Shown here: piece after piece, positions 1-7,845 of the stretch | Position numbering within the stretch: position 1 is the first letter of the stretch | Layout of the letters: each line of letters starts with the position of its first letter | Source: Sphaerotilus uruguayifluvii | GTDB taxonomy: Bacteria; Pseudomonadota; Gammaproteobacteria; Burkholderiales; Burkholderiaceae_C | DNA: 52,162 nt | NCBI RefSeq assembly: GCF_013294065.1 | Contig: NZ_JABSNM010000026.1 | Location: 1-52,162, forward strand | Reading direction: 5' to 3' | Translations under genes and position numbers: made by a program | Notes under the pieces: generated by a model | Databases searched by the model: none | What the model saw: the letters and a program-made list of their open reading frames with translations, nothing else | Told to the model about the DNA's origin: nothing

Positions 1-1326
1 CTCGGCCCCTTCATGAACGGCTACTGGGGCTCGAAGGCCTATGTGCTGCCGCCCGAGGCCAACCTGATGGCGGTGACCCACTACCTGGAGGCGCTCGACC
101 TGCAGAAGGAATGGGTCAAGGTCCACACCATCTTCGGCGGCAAGAACCCGCACCCGAACTACCTGGTCGGCGGCATGCCCTGCGCGATCAACATCGACGG
201 CCTGGGGGCCTCGGGCGCGCCGATCAACATGGAGCGCCTGAACTTCGTCGAGGCCCGCATCCGGGAGATGATCGAGTTCAACAACAACGTCTACATCCCG
301 GACGTGCTGGCGATCGGCACGATCTACAAGCAGGCCGGCTGGCTGCATGGCGGCGGCCTGAGCGCCACCAACGTGGCCGACTACGGCACCTACGAGAAGG
401 TGCCCTACGACCACGCCACGCACCAGCTGCCCGGCGGCGTGATCCTGAACGGCAACTGGGACGAGATCCTGCCGATCGATCCTCGCGACCCCGAGCAGGT
501 GCAGGAGTTCGTGACCCACAGCTGGTACCAGTACGCCGACGAGACCCGGGGCCTGCATCCCTGGGATGGCGTGACCGAGCCGAACTACAGGCCCGAGGGA
601 CCGAAGTTCAAAGGCACGCGCACCCACATCGAGCAGCTCGACGAGTCGGCCAAGTACTCGTGGATCAAGTCGCCGCGCTGGCGTGGCCACGCGGTCGAGG
701 TCGGCCCGCTGTCGCGCTACATCCTGGCCTATGCGCACGCATCCAAGGGCAACAAGCACTGCCAGCGTCCGAAGGAGCAGGTGGACCTTGCGGCCCGCAT
801 GATCAACAGCGACCTCCCCAAGGCGCTGGGTCTGCCCGAGACGCAGTACACGCTCAAGCAGCTGCTGCCGACCACCATCGGCCGCACGCTGGCGCGCGCA
901 CTCGAGAGCCAGTACTGCAGCGAGATGATGCACGACGACTTCAAGGAACTCGTCGCCAACATCAGGGCCGGCGACACCGCCACCGCCAACATCGAGAAGT
1001 GGGACCCGAGCACCTGGCCGAAGGAGGCCAAGGGCGTGGGAACCGTCGCCGCGCCGCGCGGCATGCTCGGCCACTGGATCCGCATCAAGGACGGCAGGAT
1101 CGAGAACTACCAGTGCGTGGTGCCGACGACATGGAACGGCTCGCCACGCGACGCCAAGGGCCAGATCGGCGCCTTCGAGGCCTCGCTGCTGAACACCCCG
1201 ATGGTCAACCCGGAGCAGCCGGTCGAGATCCTGCGCACCCTGCACAGCTTCGACCCCTGCCTGGCCTGCTCGACGCACGTCATGAGCCCCGACGGCCAGG
1301 AAATGACCAGCGTGAAGGTGCGTTGA
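1..1326 (+). CDS. hoxG: NiFe uptake hydrogenase large subunit, 5'-truncated by the window edge
   Basis: This is the catalytic large subunit of a membrane-bound group 1 NiFe hydrogenase, which oxidises H2 at a Ni-Fe(CN)2CO centre on the periplasmic face. The reading frame is already open at base 1 and 441 codons are visible. The family is usually about 600-620 residues, so roughly the first 180 residues, including the N-terminal CxxC nickel ligands, lie outside. The C-terminal nickel motif DPCLACSTH is intact and is followed by a 15-residue tail (VMSPDGQ...KVR), which the HoxM/HyaD endopeptidase should remove after the His. The small subunit gene is expected just upstream of the window. The gene that normally follows it, hoxZ, is present but points the other way. 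Confidence 0.95.
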   Translation, partial: LGPFMNGYWGSKAYVLPPEANLMAVTHYLEALDLQKEWVKVHTIFGGKNPHPNYLVGGMPCAINIDGLGASGAPINMERLNFVEARIREMIEFNNNVYIPDVLAIGTIYKQAGWLHGGGLSATNVADYGTYEKVPYDHATHQLPGGVILNGNWDEILPIDPRDPEQVQEFVTHSWYQYADETRGLHPWDGVTEPNYRPEGPKFKGTRTHIEQLDESAKYSWIKSPRWRGHAVEVGPLSRYILAYAHASKGNKHCQRPKEQVDLAARMINSDLPKALGLPETQYTLKQLLPTTIGRTLARALESQYCSEMMHDDFKELVANIRAGDTATANIEKWDPSTWPKEAKGVGTVAAPRGMLGHWIRIKDGRIENYQCVVPTTWNGSPRDAKGQIGAFEASLLNTPMVNPEQPVEILRTLHSFDPCLACSTHVMSPDGQEMTSVKVR

Positions 1327-1359
1327 CGGGAGGAGTGCCCGGGCTCGGTCGCGCGGATC

Positions 1360-1371
1360 CCCGGCGCCGGG
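1360..1371. repeat. 12-bp GC palindrome between convergent hoxG and hoxZ
   Basis: CCCGGCGCCGGG is a perfect palindrome lying in the 45-bp gap between the two stop codons and touching the hoxZ stop. It could form a short hairpin in either transcript, but no T-run follows, so it is not a convincing terminator. It is also a possible scar site for the hoxZ inversion. Confidence 0.35.
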
Positions 1372-2115
1372 TCAGTCCTTGAAGGTCCGGTAGCCGGAGA
1401 CCATGGTGCTGACCATGCTCTGGCGGCTCGTGATCTCTTCCCGGATCGCCGCATAGATGTGCAGCATGATGAAGATGATCGTGGCCCACATGCCCATGTG
1501 ATGCCAGGTATGCACGTCCTGCGACTGCCCCATCAGCGTGATGACCCAGCCGAACAGCTGCTCGTACCAGGCGCCGGGCTGCTGCCCTTCCGAGTACATG
1601 GCGAAGCCGGAGAGCATCATGAACACCGACACGGCCATGTAGACGAAGAACATCGACACCCGCGCCAGCGGGTTGTGGCCGATGAACTGTGCAGGGCGAT
1701 CCACGACGAAGGCGTACCACAGGAACATCGCCCAGACGTCCTTCCAGTACTCCAGCTGGAACAGCGGCACCCAGAACAGCTCCTTCGAGTAGATGTTGCC
1801 CACGCAGGCCCAGTACACCCGGCCGAGGAAGCCCACGCCCATGAGGTAGCCGGCCGTGAAATGCGCGAAGCGGATGTAGCCCATCATGTAATGGTCGCTG
1901 GCCTCGCCCATCGGCGTGGGCAGAGGCCTGGCGATCAGATAGCCCGTGATGATCAGGACGACGATGGACAAGGCATTGACCCAGTGCCAGATGCGCACCG
2001 GCAGCTCGTAGACGTAGACCGACCTGACGGTGGCTCCGGCCTGGATGACCGAGAGGTCGTCGCGCAGCGCATCTTCCCTGGCGTGCGAAGGATCCGTCTT
2101 CACGGAGGAGGTCAT
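1372..2115 (-). CDS. hoxZ: NiFe hydrogenase b-type cytochrome subunit HoxZ
   Basis: This 247-residue di-haem membrane cytochrome b anchors the HoxKG dimer and passes electrons from H2 to the quinone pool. It carries the family landmarks: RIWHWVNA at 41-48, FAHF at 83-86, the HTWHHMGMW block at 202-210, H219, and the typical C-terminus VSGYRTFKD. Likely haem ligands are among H44, H85, H202, H205/206 and H219. About four hydrophobic segments are visible (near 46-63, 82-104, 153-174 and 208-224). In hydrogenase operons it normally follows hoxG on the same strand. Here it is convergent with hoxG, and its start lies 10 nt behind a chemoreceptor stop codon, with a GGGAGA ribosome-binding site overlapping that stop. 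Confidence 0.95.
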   Translation of the reverse strand: MTSSVKTDPSHAREDALRDDLSVIQAGATVRSVYVYELPVRIWHWVNALSIVVLIITGYLIARPLPTPMGEASDHYMMGYIRFAHFTAGYLMGVGFLGRVYWACVGNIYSKELFWVPLFQLEYWKDVWAMFLWYAFVVDRPAQFIGHNPLARVSMFFVYMAVSVFMMLSGFAMYSEGQQPGAWYEQLFGWVITLMGQSQDVHTWHHMGMWATIIFIMLHIYAAIREEITSRQSMVSTMVSGYRTFKD

Positions 2116-2120
2116 GTCGG

Positions 2121-2126
2121 TCTCCC
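2121..2126 (-). promoter_or_regulatory. Ribosome-binding site of hoxZ overlapping the chemoreceptor stop
   Basis: On the - strand the chemoreceptor ends in TAG, and the last G of that stop begins GGGAGA, followed by five bases and the hoxZ ATG. The site leaves no room for an independent promoter in the gap, so hoxZ is probably translated from the chemoreceptor transcript. Confidence 0.65.
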
Positions 2127-3553
2127 TAGGCGGCCACGCGGGACTGGAAGACCGACACGGTCTGCACCAACTCGTCCGCCTGCGACTTCAAGCTCCCCGC
2201 CGCCGCCGCCATCTGCTCGACCATGGCGGCGTTCTGCTGGGTGGCCTGATCCATCTGCGACATCACGCCGCCCATCTCCACGACCTCGGAGGCCTGGCGG
2301 CGGCTGCTCTCGCTGAGTTCGCTCATGATCTGGGTGACACGGGTCACCGACTGCGTGATCTCGCGCATCGTCGTGTCGGCCCGGTCCATCAGCGAGGAGC
2401 CGTGCTCGGCACGCTCCACGCTTTCTCCGATGAGCGCGCGGATCTCTCTTGCGGCTTCGGCCGAACGGCTGGCCAAGATGCGGACCTCGGACGCGACGAC
2501 CGCGAAGCCGCGGCCCTGCTCGCCGGCCCGCGCGGCTTCGACCGCCGCATTCAGCGCCAGGATGTTGGTCTGGAAGGCGATGCCGTCGATCATGCCGATG
2601 ATGTCGGCGATCCTGGTCGAGCTCTCGGCGATGCCCTTCATGGTGTCGATCACCTCGGTGATCACGGCGCCGCCGTCGCCGGCCACGCGGCTGGCGGTCT
2701 GCGCCAGGTCGTTGGCCTGACAGGCGTTGTCATCGGCATGGCGGGCCGTGCGGGCCAGATCGGTCATGCCGGCGTTCGCGCGCTGCAGGTTGGCGGCCGT
2801 GGTCTCGGTGCGTGCGCTCAGGTCCTGGTTGCCCGCGGCAATCTCCGCACAGGCCACATGGATGCGATGGGCTCCGCTGCGCAGCAGCGAGACCACCGCG
2901 TCCATCTTGTGGAGCGTGTTCTTGAGCGTGCGTCCAGCAGGCGTGCGCACCGCCACGTCCGAGACGTCCAGCGCGATGCTTTCACCCTGGTTGACCTGGG
3001 CCACCAGCAACTGAAGCTCCTCGCCTTCGGCGGCCATGCGGGCCATGCCGCGCGCCAGCACCACCTCGGCGAAGCCCTGGGCCCCCAGCAGCAGCGCATG
3101 CAGCACGATGCGCCAGAAGCTCGGCTTTTCCAGACAGAACACCGGCCAGCCGGCCGCCTGCATGCGGTCGATCGCAAACTGATAGACGATGAACAGCACC
3201 GTCGCCATCACGATGGGTCGCCAGTCCCGGTACACCAGCAGCAGCGCCAGCAGCAGGCAGGCGCCGGAGTGGAACTCGGCCATCCCCCGGGAGAGATGGA
3301 TGTGCAGGGTGACGAACGTGACCATCACGAACGTCAGGATCATTCGGCTGGCGAATGATCCTCGGCTCATCGAGTAGCCCAGTCCCGTCACGGCCAGCAA
3401 GGCCAGCGTCGAGAGAATCGCCGCTCTGGGCTCGATGAACTGCCCCCCGAGGATGACGGCCACCACGGCGCTGATGCCGATGGCGATCAGCAGAGTCTTG
3501 TCGCCAAGAACGCCCAGGGACGGTTTCTGGTCAGGAACGTACGTGTAGGCCAT
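2126..3553 (-). CDS. Methyl-accepting chemotaxis protein with polytopic N-terminal membrane domain
   Basis: This 475-residue chemoreceptor lacks a large periplasmic sensor domain. Its first 165 residues form about five to six hydrophobic segments (near 20-37, 45-60, 70-87, 96-108, 115-127 and 148-166) around [12 protein letters not shown] (84-95) and YRDWRP (108-113). This resembles an integral-membrane input domain found in other chemoreceptors. The cytoplasmic part has the conserved signalling hairpin (IDGIAFQTN through [10 protein letters not shown], about 323-358), and no CheR-binding pentapeptide is seen at the C-terminus. The frame is open up to an ATG at 3709, but a TATAAT at 3684-3689 lies downstream of that ATG, so the ATG at 3553 (MAYTYVPD) is preferred. 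The next gene on the same strand is hoxZ, 10 nt away. The signal sensed is unknown; a redox or H2-linked role is inference from context. Confidence 0.88.
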   Translation of the reverse strand: MAYTYVPDQKPSLGVLGDKTLLIAIGISAVVAVILGGQFIEPRAAILSTLALLAVTGLGYSMSRGSFASRMILTFVMVTFVTLHIHLSRGMAEFHSGACLLLALLLVYRDWRPIVMATVLFIVYQFAIDRMQAAGWPVFCLEKPSFWRIVLHALLLGAQGFAEVVLARGMARMAAEGEELQLLVAQVNQGESIALDVSDVAVRTPAGRTLKNTLHKMDAVVSLLRSGAHRIHVACAEIAAGNQDLSARTETTAANLQRANAGMTDLARTARHADDNACQANDLAQTASRVAGDGGAVITEVIDTMKGIAESSTRIADIIGMIDGIAFQTNILALNAAVEAARAGEQGRGFAVVASEVRILASRSAEAAREIRALIGESVERAEHGSSLMDRADTTMREITQSVTRVTQIMSELSESSRRQASEVVEMGGVMSQMDQATQQNAAMVEQMAAAAGSLKSQADELVQTVSVFQSRVAA

Positions 3554-3683
3554 GGAGTGCTCGATGAGGACGACAAGCTGACGCTCCCGCACCTCCACCC
3601 TTTTCTCGAATCTGCTGGATGAGCCGACCCGAGAAAAAACGTGATCAGGAGAACCGACGCAGATAATCAACGCAATCGGGGTA

Positions 3684-3705
3684 ATTATATTTTTGTCGAC
3701 GAAAC
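3684..3705 (-). promoter_or_regulatory. Candidate promoter of the chemoreceptor-hoxZ transcript
   Basis: On the - strand TATAAT occurs at 3689-3684 inside an AT-rich island, with TTGCGT upstream at only 14 bp spacing (AATTGC would give 16). The -10 match is exact and the -35 is poor. It would give a leader of about 125 nt before the ATG at 3553. No convincing flagellar sigma-28 box was found. Confidence 0.4.
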
Positions 3706-3748
3706 GCAATTACCGAAGTACACCCGCAACGGCACTCTTATCTCGAAA

Positions 3749-3762
3749 CCGAAGCGCTTCGG
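3749..3762. promoter_or_regulatory. 14-bp perfect palindrome, possible operator
   Basis: CCGAAGCGCTTCGG is perfectly self-complementary and lies about 60 bp upstream of the TATAAT box of the chemoreceptor gene. A second, looser inverted repeat, CTCGAA-cc-TTCGAG, follows at 3780-3793. The position suits a dimeric regulator, but which one cannot be said. Confidence 0.3.
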
Positions 3763-3966
3763 ATTTTGAAGCGGGCGGCCTCGAACCTTCGAGAGGACGG
3801 AAGCACAAGGAAGACGGCGGGGTTTTCGCCCGAGACCCGGGAACGCGCTGCGATCGAGCGCGTGCGGCAGGCCCGTCTGCGGGCCCGCGGCGAGAGGGAG
3901 GTCTGGCAACGGCGGCTGCGTGAGGGCCTGCCGCCGGGCTGCTCAGGAGCGCGTGTGAGCGCGCGC

Positions 3967-5079
3967 TCAGGCCTGCGGTGCGATCTGGCCGGCCAGCGGC
4001 GGCACCGGCAGCGCGACATCCGCGCACTGCGCGCGCCAGCGCAGCACATGGTCCATCACCACCAGCGCCAGCATCGCCTCGGCGATCGGCGTGGCACGGA
4101 TGCCCACGCACGGGTCGTGACGGCCGAAGGTCTCGACCGTCGTCGGCTCGCCCGCCCGGTTGACCGAGGCCTTCGGCAGGCGGATCGAGCTGGTCGGCTT
4201 GATCGCGATCGAGACTTCCAGGTCCTGGCCGGTCGAGAGGCCGCCCAGCACGCCGCCGGCATGGTTGCTGGCGAAGCCGGCCGGCAGCATCTCGTCGCCG
4301 TGCTCGCTCCCTCGCTGCGTGACCACGCCGAAGCCGTCGCCGATCTCCACGCCCTTGACCGCGTTGATGCCCATCATCGCGTGCGCGATGTCGGCGTCGA
4401 GCTTGTCGAACAGCGGCTCGCCCAGACCGACCGGCACGCCGCGCGCCACCACCTTCAGCCGCGCCCCCACCGAGTCGCCGGACTTGCGCAGCGCGTCCAT
4501 GTAGGCCTCGAGCTCGGCCACCTTGGCCTCGCCCGCCGGCGCGAAGAAGGGATTGACCGGGATCTGCGCCTCGTCCTCGAACGGGATCACCACGTCGCCG
4601 AGCTGGGTCATCCAGCCGGCGAAGGTGGTGCCGTGGCGCTGCTGCAGCCATTTCTTCGCCACCGCACCGGCGGCCACCATCGGCGCCGTCAGCCGCGCCG
4701 AAGAGCGCCCGCCACCGCGCGGATCGCGCAGGCCGTAGCGGCGCCAGTAGGTGTAGTCGGCGTGGCCGGGACGGAAGGTGTCGAGGATGTTGCCGTAGTC
4801 CTTGCTGCGCTGGTCGGTGTTGCGGATCAGCAGGCAGATCGGCGTGCCGGTCGTCTTGCCCTCGTAGACGCCGGAGAGGATCTCGACCGCGTCGGGCTCG
4901 TTGCGCTGCGTGACATGGCGGCTGGTGCCGGGGCGGCGGCGGTCCAGGTCGGGCTGGATGTCGGCCTCGGAGAGCTCGAGTCCCGGCGGGCAGCCGTCGA
5001 TGACGCAGCCGATCGCCGGGCCGTGGCTCTCGCCGAAGTTGGTGACGCGGAACAGGAGGCCGAAGGTGCTGCCGGACAT
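3967..5079 (-). CDS. aroC: Chorismate synthase
   Basis: This cytoplasmic enzyme makes chorismate from 5-enolpyruvylshikimate-3-phosphate with reduced FMN, the last step of the common aromatic pathway. The 370-residue protein has the expected length and carries the family signatures [14 protein letters not shown] near residue 17, RPGHADYTY near 105, GGGRSSAR near 122 and the C-terminal [14 protein letters not shown]. It starts with ATG at 5079 and is divergent from cheW, with about 160 bp between the starts. It stands alone rather than in an aro operon. Confidence 0.97.
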   Translation of the reverse strand: MSGSTFGLLFRVTNFGESHGPAIGCVIDGCPPGLELSEADIQPDLDRRRPGTSRHVTQRNEPDAVEILSGVYEGKTTGTPICLLIRNTDQRSKDYGNILDTFRPGHADYTYWRRYGLRDPRGGGRSSARLTAPMVAAGAVAKKWLQQRHGTTFAGWMTQLGDVVIPFEDEAQIPVNPFFAPAGEAKVAELEAYMDALRKSGDSVGARLKVVARGVPVGLGEPLFDKLDADIAHAMMGINAVKGVEIGDGFGVVTQRGSEHGDEMLPAGFASNHAGGVLGGLSTGQDLEVSIAIKPTSSIRLPKASVNRAGEPTTVETFGRHDPCVGIRATPIAEAMLALVVMDHVLRWRAQCADVALPVPPLAGQIAPQA

Positions 5080-5241
5080 GGTGGGAGGACGCGCTCAGAG
5101 TTCGAGGAAATGGCGGCGATTGTAGGCGCCCGGTCCCTGCCGGCGGCGACGGCGCGAATTGTCCGGCGAATGCCCTGCTGCTCAGGACTTCCCCGGCCCC
5201 GTCGATGCCGAAAATCCACCCATCGTCACCAGGGACCCCCC

Positions 5242-5805
5242 ATGAGCACGGCCTTCGACACCCCCACCGCGACCCGCTCCTCCTCCGGCGCCTCGAGCAA
5301 GTCCCAGCAGCGCGGACAGGATGCCGGCGGTGGCGCCAGCATGGCGCACCTGCGCGGCGAGTACCTGACCTTCCGCCTGGGCAACGAGGAATACGGCATC
5401 GACATCCTCAAGGTCCAGGAAATCCGCTCCTACGAGGCCCCGACGCGCATCGCCAATGCGGCGCCCTGCTTCAAGGGCGTGGTCAACCTGCGCGGCGTCA
5501 TCGTGCCGATCGTCGACCTGCGGCTGAAGTTCGGCTGCGATTCGGCCGAATACAACAGCTTCACCGTCGTGATCGTGCTGAACATCAACGGCCGCGTCGT
5601 CGGTGCGGTGGTGGATTCGGTGTCGGACGTGCTGGAGCTGCCCGGCGAAGCCGTGCGGCCGACTCCGGACATGGACGCCAGCGTCGACACCCACTACATC
5701 ACCGGCATCGCGAGCCTGCAGGAACGCATGCTGATCCTGCTCGACATCGAAGCCCTGATGGGCAGTTCCGACATGGGACTGACCGGATCGATGCTCGACA
5801 TGTAA
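5242..5805 (+). CDS. cheW: Chemotaxis coupling protein CheW
   Basis: CheW is the cytoplasmic adaptor that links chemoreceptors to the CheA kinase. The 187-residue protein has a low-complexity Ser/Gln/Gly N-terminal tail (about 1-38) and then the CheW fold. YLTFRLGNEEYGIDI starts the fold, VVNLRGVIVPIVDLR is the conserved core, and VDSVSDVLEL and ITGIASLQERMLILLDIE match the family's C-terminal half. The ATG at 5242 was chosen because the frame upstream is open but runs antisense through aroC. No CheA, CheY or flagellar genes are adjacent, so this is a stand-alone copy, though two chemoreceptors lie within 4.5 kb. A strong terminator follows. Confidence 0.95.
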   Translation: MSTAFDTPTATRSSSGASSKSQQRGQDAGGGASMAHLRGEYLTFRLGNEEYGIDILKVQEIRSYEAPTRIANAAPCFKGVVNLRGVIVPIVDLRLKFGCDSAEYNSFTVVIVLNINGRVVGAVVDSVSDVLELPGEAVRPTPDMDASVDTHYITGIASLQERMLILLDIEALMGSSDMGLTGSMLDM

Positions 5806-5847
5806 CACCTTTCGGTTCCAGCCTCGAGTCAGTCAGACTCGTTCACA

Positions 5848-5880
5848 GCACGGTGTGTTAAGGGCACCGTGCTTTTTTTA
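5848..5880 (+). terminator. Rho-independent terminator of cheW
   Basis: GCACGGTG (5848-5855) pairs perfectly with CACCGTGC (5865-5872) across a 9-nt loop and is followed by seven T residues. It lies 43 bp after the cheW stop and is one of the clearest terminators in the window. Confidence 0.92.
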
Positions 5881-5916
5881 TGGCATGGTGAAGACCGTTA
5901 CAAACAGTCACAAGCC

Positions 5917-6426
5917 ATGACCTCACGCTCTCGCCACCGCTCATCGCCGACGATCAGGACCCGTCTGCTGCTGTGCGCGCTGCTGCCGCTTGGCCTGGCC
6001 ACTGCCGCGGTTCTGGTGGCCCAGGGTCACTTCGGCAACTCGGACACACCGCTGGCCGGTGCCCTGCTGCTCGGGGCGCTGGGCTGCGCGATGGCCCTGG
6101 TGCATCTGCACGCACGGGAGATCAGCCGACCACTGCGGCAGGCCGAGAAGGCCCTTGAGGCGCTTCAGCGCGGCGACTACGACCACCGGGTGCCGGTGAC
6201 GCGGCTCGACGAGAGCGGACGCGTGCTGCTGCGCATCCGCGAGCTGGGCGACTACCTGGCGGTGGTGCTGCCGACCGAGGAAGACGACGGGCCTGACGAG
6301 AGGCCGTCACCGGCGCCTCGTCAGGCCCGCGGGGGCGGCGCACCGGCCGCCCGTGCCGGACGTGCTGCTCAGGCGCGCGAGGCGGTCTCGTCGCTGCCGG
6401 CCTCGGCCGGCCAGTCGCGGATGTAG
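5917..6426 (+). CDS. Small HAMP-domain membrane protein, function unknown
   Basis: This 169-residue protein has a basic N-terminus, a first membrane helix (about 18-37), a very short outside loop (GHFGNSDTP), a second helix (about 45-62) and a HAMP-like linker from EISRPLRQAEKALEALQRGDYDHRV onward (about 70-118). The tail is low-complexity Pro/Ala/Arg. HAMP domains normally relay signals to a kinase, cyclase or chemoreceptor domain, and no such output domain follows here. The gene starts 37 nt after the cheW terminator and no promoter is obvious. Its last 58 nt overlap the 3' end of the convergent CBS gene. It is either a stand-alone accessory receptor fragment or a decayed remnant. Confidence 0.55.
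   Translation: MTSRSRHRSSPTIRTRLLLCALLPLGLATAAVLVAQGHFGNSDTPLAGALLLGALGCAMALVHLHAREISRPLRQAEKALEALQRGDYDHRVPVTRLDESGRVLLRIRELGDYLAVVLPTEEDDGPDERPSPAPRQARGGGAPAARAGRAAQAREAVSSLPASAGQSRM
6288..6329. terminator. 13-bp perfect inverted repeat inside the 3' end of the HAMP gene
   Basis: CGGGCCTGACGAG (6288-6300) is perfectly complementary to CTCGTCAGGCCCG (6317-6329) across a 16-nt loop. It is about 40 nt beyond the CBS gene stop on the - strand and lies within the coding frame of the HAMP gene. No T-run follows on either strand, so it is a possible transcript-end or stabilising hairpin rather than a classical terminator. Confidence 0.45.
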
Positions 6427-6836
6427 GCCTTGAGCATGCGGTTCTCGAAGTCCTGGCTGTCGACGACCGCCTTCGCGACGTCGTAGAACGAGATCACGCC
6501 CATCAGCGTGCGGGCGCTCATCACCGGCATGTAGCGCGCGTGGCGCTCGAGCATCATCCGGCGCACCTCGTCCATCTCGGTGCCCGGCGTGCAGGTCAGC
6601 GGATGATCGTCCATCACGCTGCGCACCATCATCGAGCCGACGCTGCCCTTGTTGCGCACCACGGCCTGCATGACCTCGCGGAAGGTGAGCATGCCGGCCA
6701 GGTCGCCATGCTCCATGACGACCAGCGAGCCGATGTCGTTCTCGGCCATCACGGTGATCGCGTCGGCCAGAGGCTGGTCCGGGGTGACGGTGAAGAGCGT
6801 GTTTCCCTTGACACGCAGGATGTCGCTGACTTTCAT
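6369..6836 (-). CDS. CBS domain-pair protein
   Basis: This 155-residue cytoplasmic protein consists of two CBS motifs and little else. The first spans about residues 8-60 (VTPDQPLADAITVMAENDIGSLVV) and the second about 72-128 (MVRSVMDDHPLTCTPGTEMDEV then RHARYMPVM). Such pairs bind adenosyl ligands such as AMP, ATP or NAD(H) and regulate partners; the partner here is unknown. The ATG at 6836 (MKVSDILRV) was chosen because it matches the usual N-terminus of the family and places the upstream open frame in the divergent promoter region. It is convergent with the HAMP gene and divergent from the hydrolase. Confidence 0.9.
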   Translation of the reverse strand: MKVSDILRVKGNTLFTVTPDQPLADAITVMAENDIGSLVVMEHGDLAGMLTFREVMQAVVRNKGSVGSMMVRSVMDDHPLTCTPGTEMDEVRRMMLERHARYMPVMSARTLMGVISFYDVAKAVVDSQDFENRMLKAYIRDWPAEAGSDETASRA

Positions 6837-6943
6837 GGGGGAGCCCTTGGCTTGGAGTTGTCGGATTCGGGACGCGCGAAACGGCGGTGTTGCGCCAATA
6901 TAGCCCACAACGTGCACAAGTTCACCCCGAGGAGACACGCCCC

Positions 6944-7828
6944 ATGCCGCCCGTGCCGCAGATGACCGACACCATCCTCCGCCCCTTCACCGTGAACGGT
7001 CGCCGGCTGCTCGCGCTGACCGGCGCCGCTCCGGTCGGCCCGGACGCGCACTGCGTCGTGTTCGTGCATGGCGCGCTGAACGACCACGGCGTCTGGTCCG
7101 GTGCCGTCGAGGACTGCCTGCGGCAGGGACAGGCGGTCCTGGCTCCGGACCTGCCCGGCCATGGCGGCAGCGAGGGTCCGGCCGACACCGACGTCGCCGC
7201 GATGGCCGGCACGCTGGTCGCGCTGCTGCAGGCCGCCGGCCTCGCGCGGGTCACGCTGGTCGGCCACAGCATGGGCTCGCTGATCGCGCTGGACGCGGCG
7301 GCACGGCTGGCGGACAGCGGCGAGGCGCCGCGGGTGGAACGCCTGGTGATGGTCGGCACCGCGTTTCCGATGCGGGTCGCGCCAGCGCTGCTGCAGCAGG
7401 CGGGCGAGGCGCCGCTCGAAGCGATCGGGCTGATCGCCTCGCTGTCGCATGCGGGCGAGGCCGCGGGCCTGCCGGCGCGGCAGCAGGCCGGCGTCGAGCG
7501 CATGCACCGCGTGCTGGACGGCTGCCCGCCAGCCTGGCTGCCCGAGGGCTCCCGCACGCTGCTCGAGCTCGACCTGGCGGCCTGCGACCGCCATGAGGGC
7601 GCGCCCGCCGCGATGCAGCGCCTGATGCAGGCGCCGGCGCGGCCGCGCTGCCACCTGATCTGCGCCGAGCAGGACCGCATGACGCCGGTGCGCCGCACCG
7701 GGCTGCTGCTCGAGGGCCTGCAGGCGCGGCTGCACCTGCTGCCGCAGGCCGGTCACACGATGATGGAGGACGATCCGGCCGGCTTCGCCGCGGCGCTGCA
7801 GGCGGCGCTGGGCGACGACGCCGGCTGA
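6944..7828 (+). CDS. Alpha/beta-fold hydrolase
   Basis: This 294-residue soluble hydrolase has the nucleophile elbow GHSMGS, the oxyanion HG motif in VFVHGALNDHGVW, the core APDLPGHGGS, a likely acid in ICAEQDRMTP and the catalytic His in QAGHTMMEDD. The Ser-Asp-His triad appears complete. The substrate cannot be inferred; esterase, lipase-like or C-C hydrolase activities are all possible. The ATG at 6944 follows a GAGGAGA ribosome-binding site at 6929-6935. The gene is divergent from the CBS gene with 107 bp between, and its stop is 17 bp from that of the convergent chemoreceptor. Confidence 0.9.
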   Translation: MPPVPQMTDTILRPFTVNGRRLLALTGAAPVGPDAHCVVFVHGALNDHGVWSGAVEDCLRQGQAVLAPDLPGHGGSEGPADTDVAAMAGTLVALLQAAGLARVTLVGHSMGSLIALDAAARLADSGEAPRVERLVMVGTAFPMRVAPALLQQAGEAPLEAIGLIASLSHAGEAAGLPARQQAGVERMHRVLDGCPPAWLPEGSRTLLELDLAACDRHEGAPAAMQRLMQAPARPRCHLICAEQDRMTPVRRTGLLLEGLQARLHLLPQAGHTMMEDDPAGFAAALQAALGDDAG

Positions 7829-7845
7829 CGCGCAGGCACGCCGGC

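Larger units (their letters stand above)
3554..3966. other. 413-bp intergenic region between aroC and the chemoreceptor
   Basis: There is no convincing gene here; a 76-codon + strand frame at 3693-3923 has no recognisable domain. The region includes the most AT-rich patch in its neighbourhood (about 3630-3720), a perfect -10-like TATAAT on the - strand and a 14-bp palindrome. It therefore probably holds the promoter of the chemoreceptor-hoxZ pair plus the untranslated 3' end of aroC. Confidence 0.6.

Noticed and set aside
3554-3709. Longer form of the chemoreceptor starting at 3709
   Set aside because: The added 52 residues are not hydrophobic receptor sequence, and the TATAAT box lies inside them; the start at 3553 fits better.
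3693-3923. 76-codon frame on the + strand between aroC and the chemoreceptor
   Set aside because: No ribosome-binding site, no recognisable domain, and it crosses the probable promoter and palindrome region.
5180-5241. Possible flagellar sigma-28 promoter before cheW (GCCGAAAA)
   Set aside because: The -35 partner is missing at the required spacing, and one resemblance to GCCGATAA is not enough.
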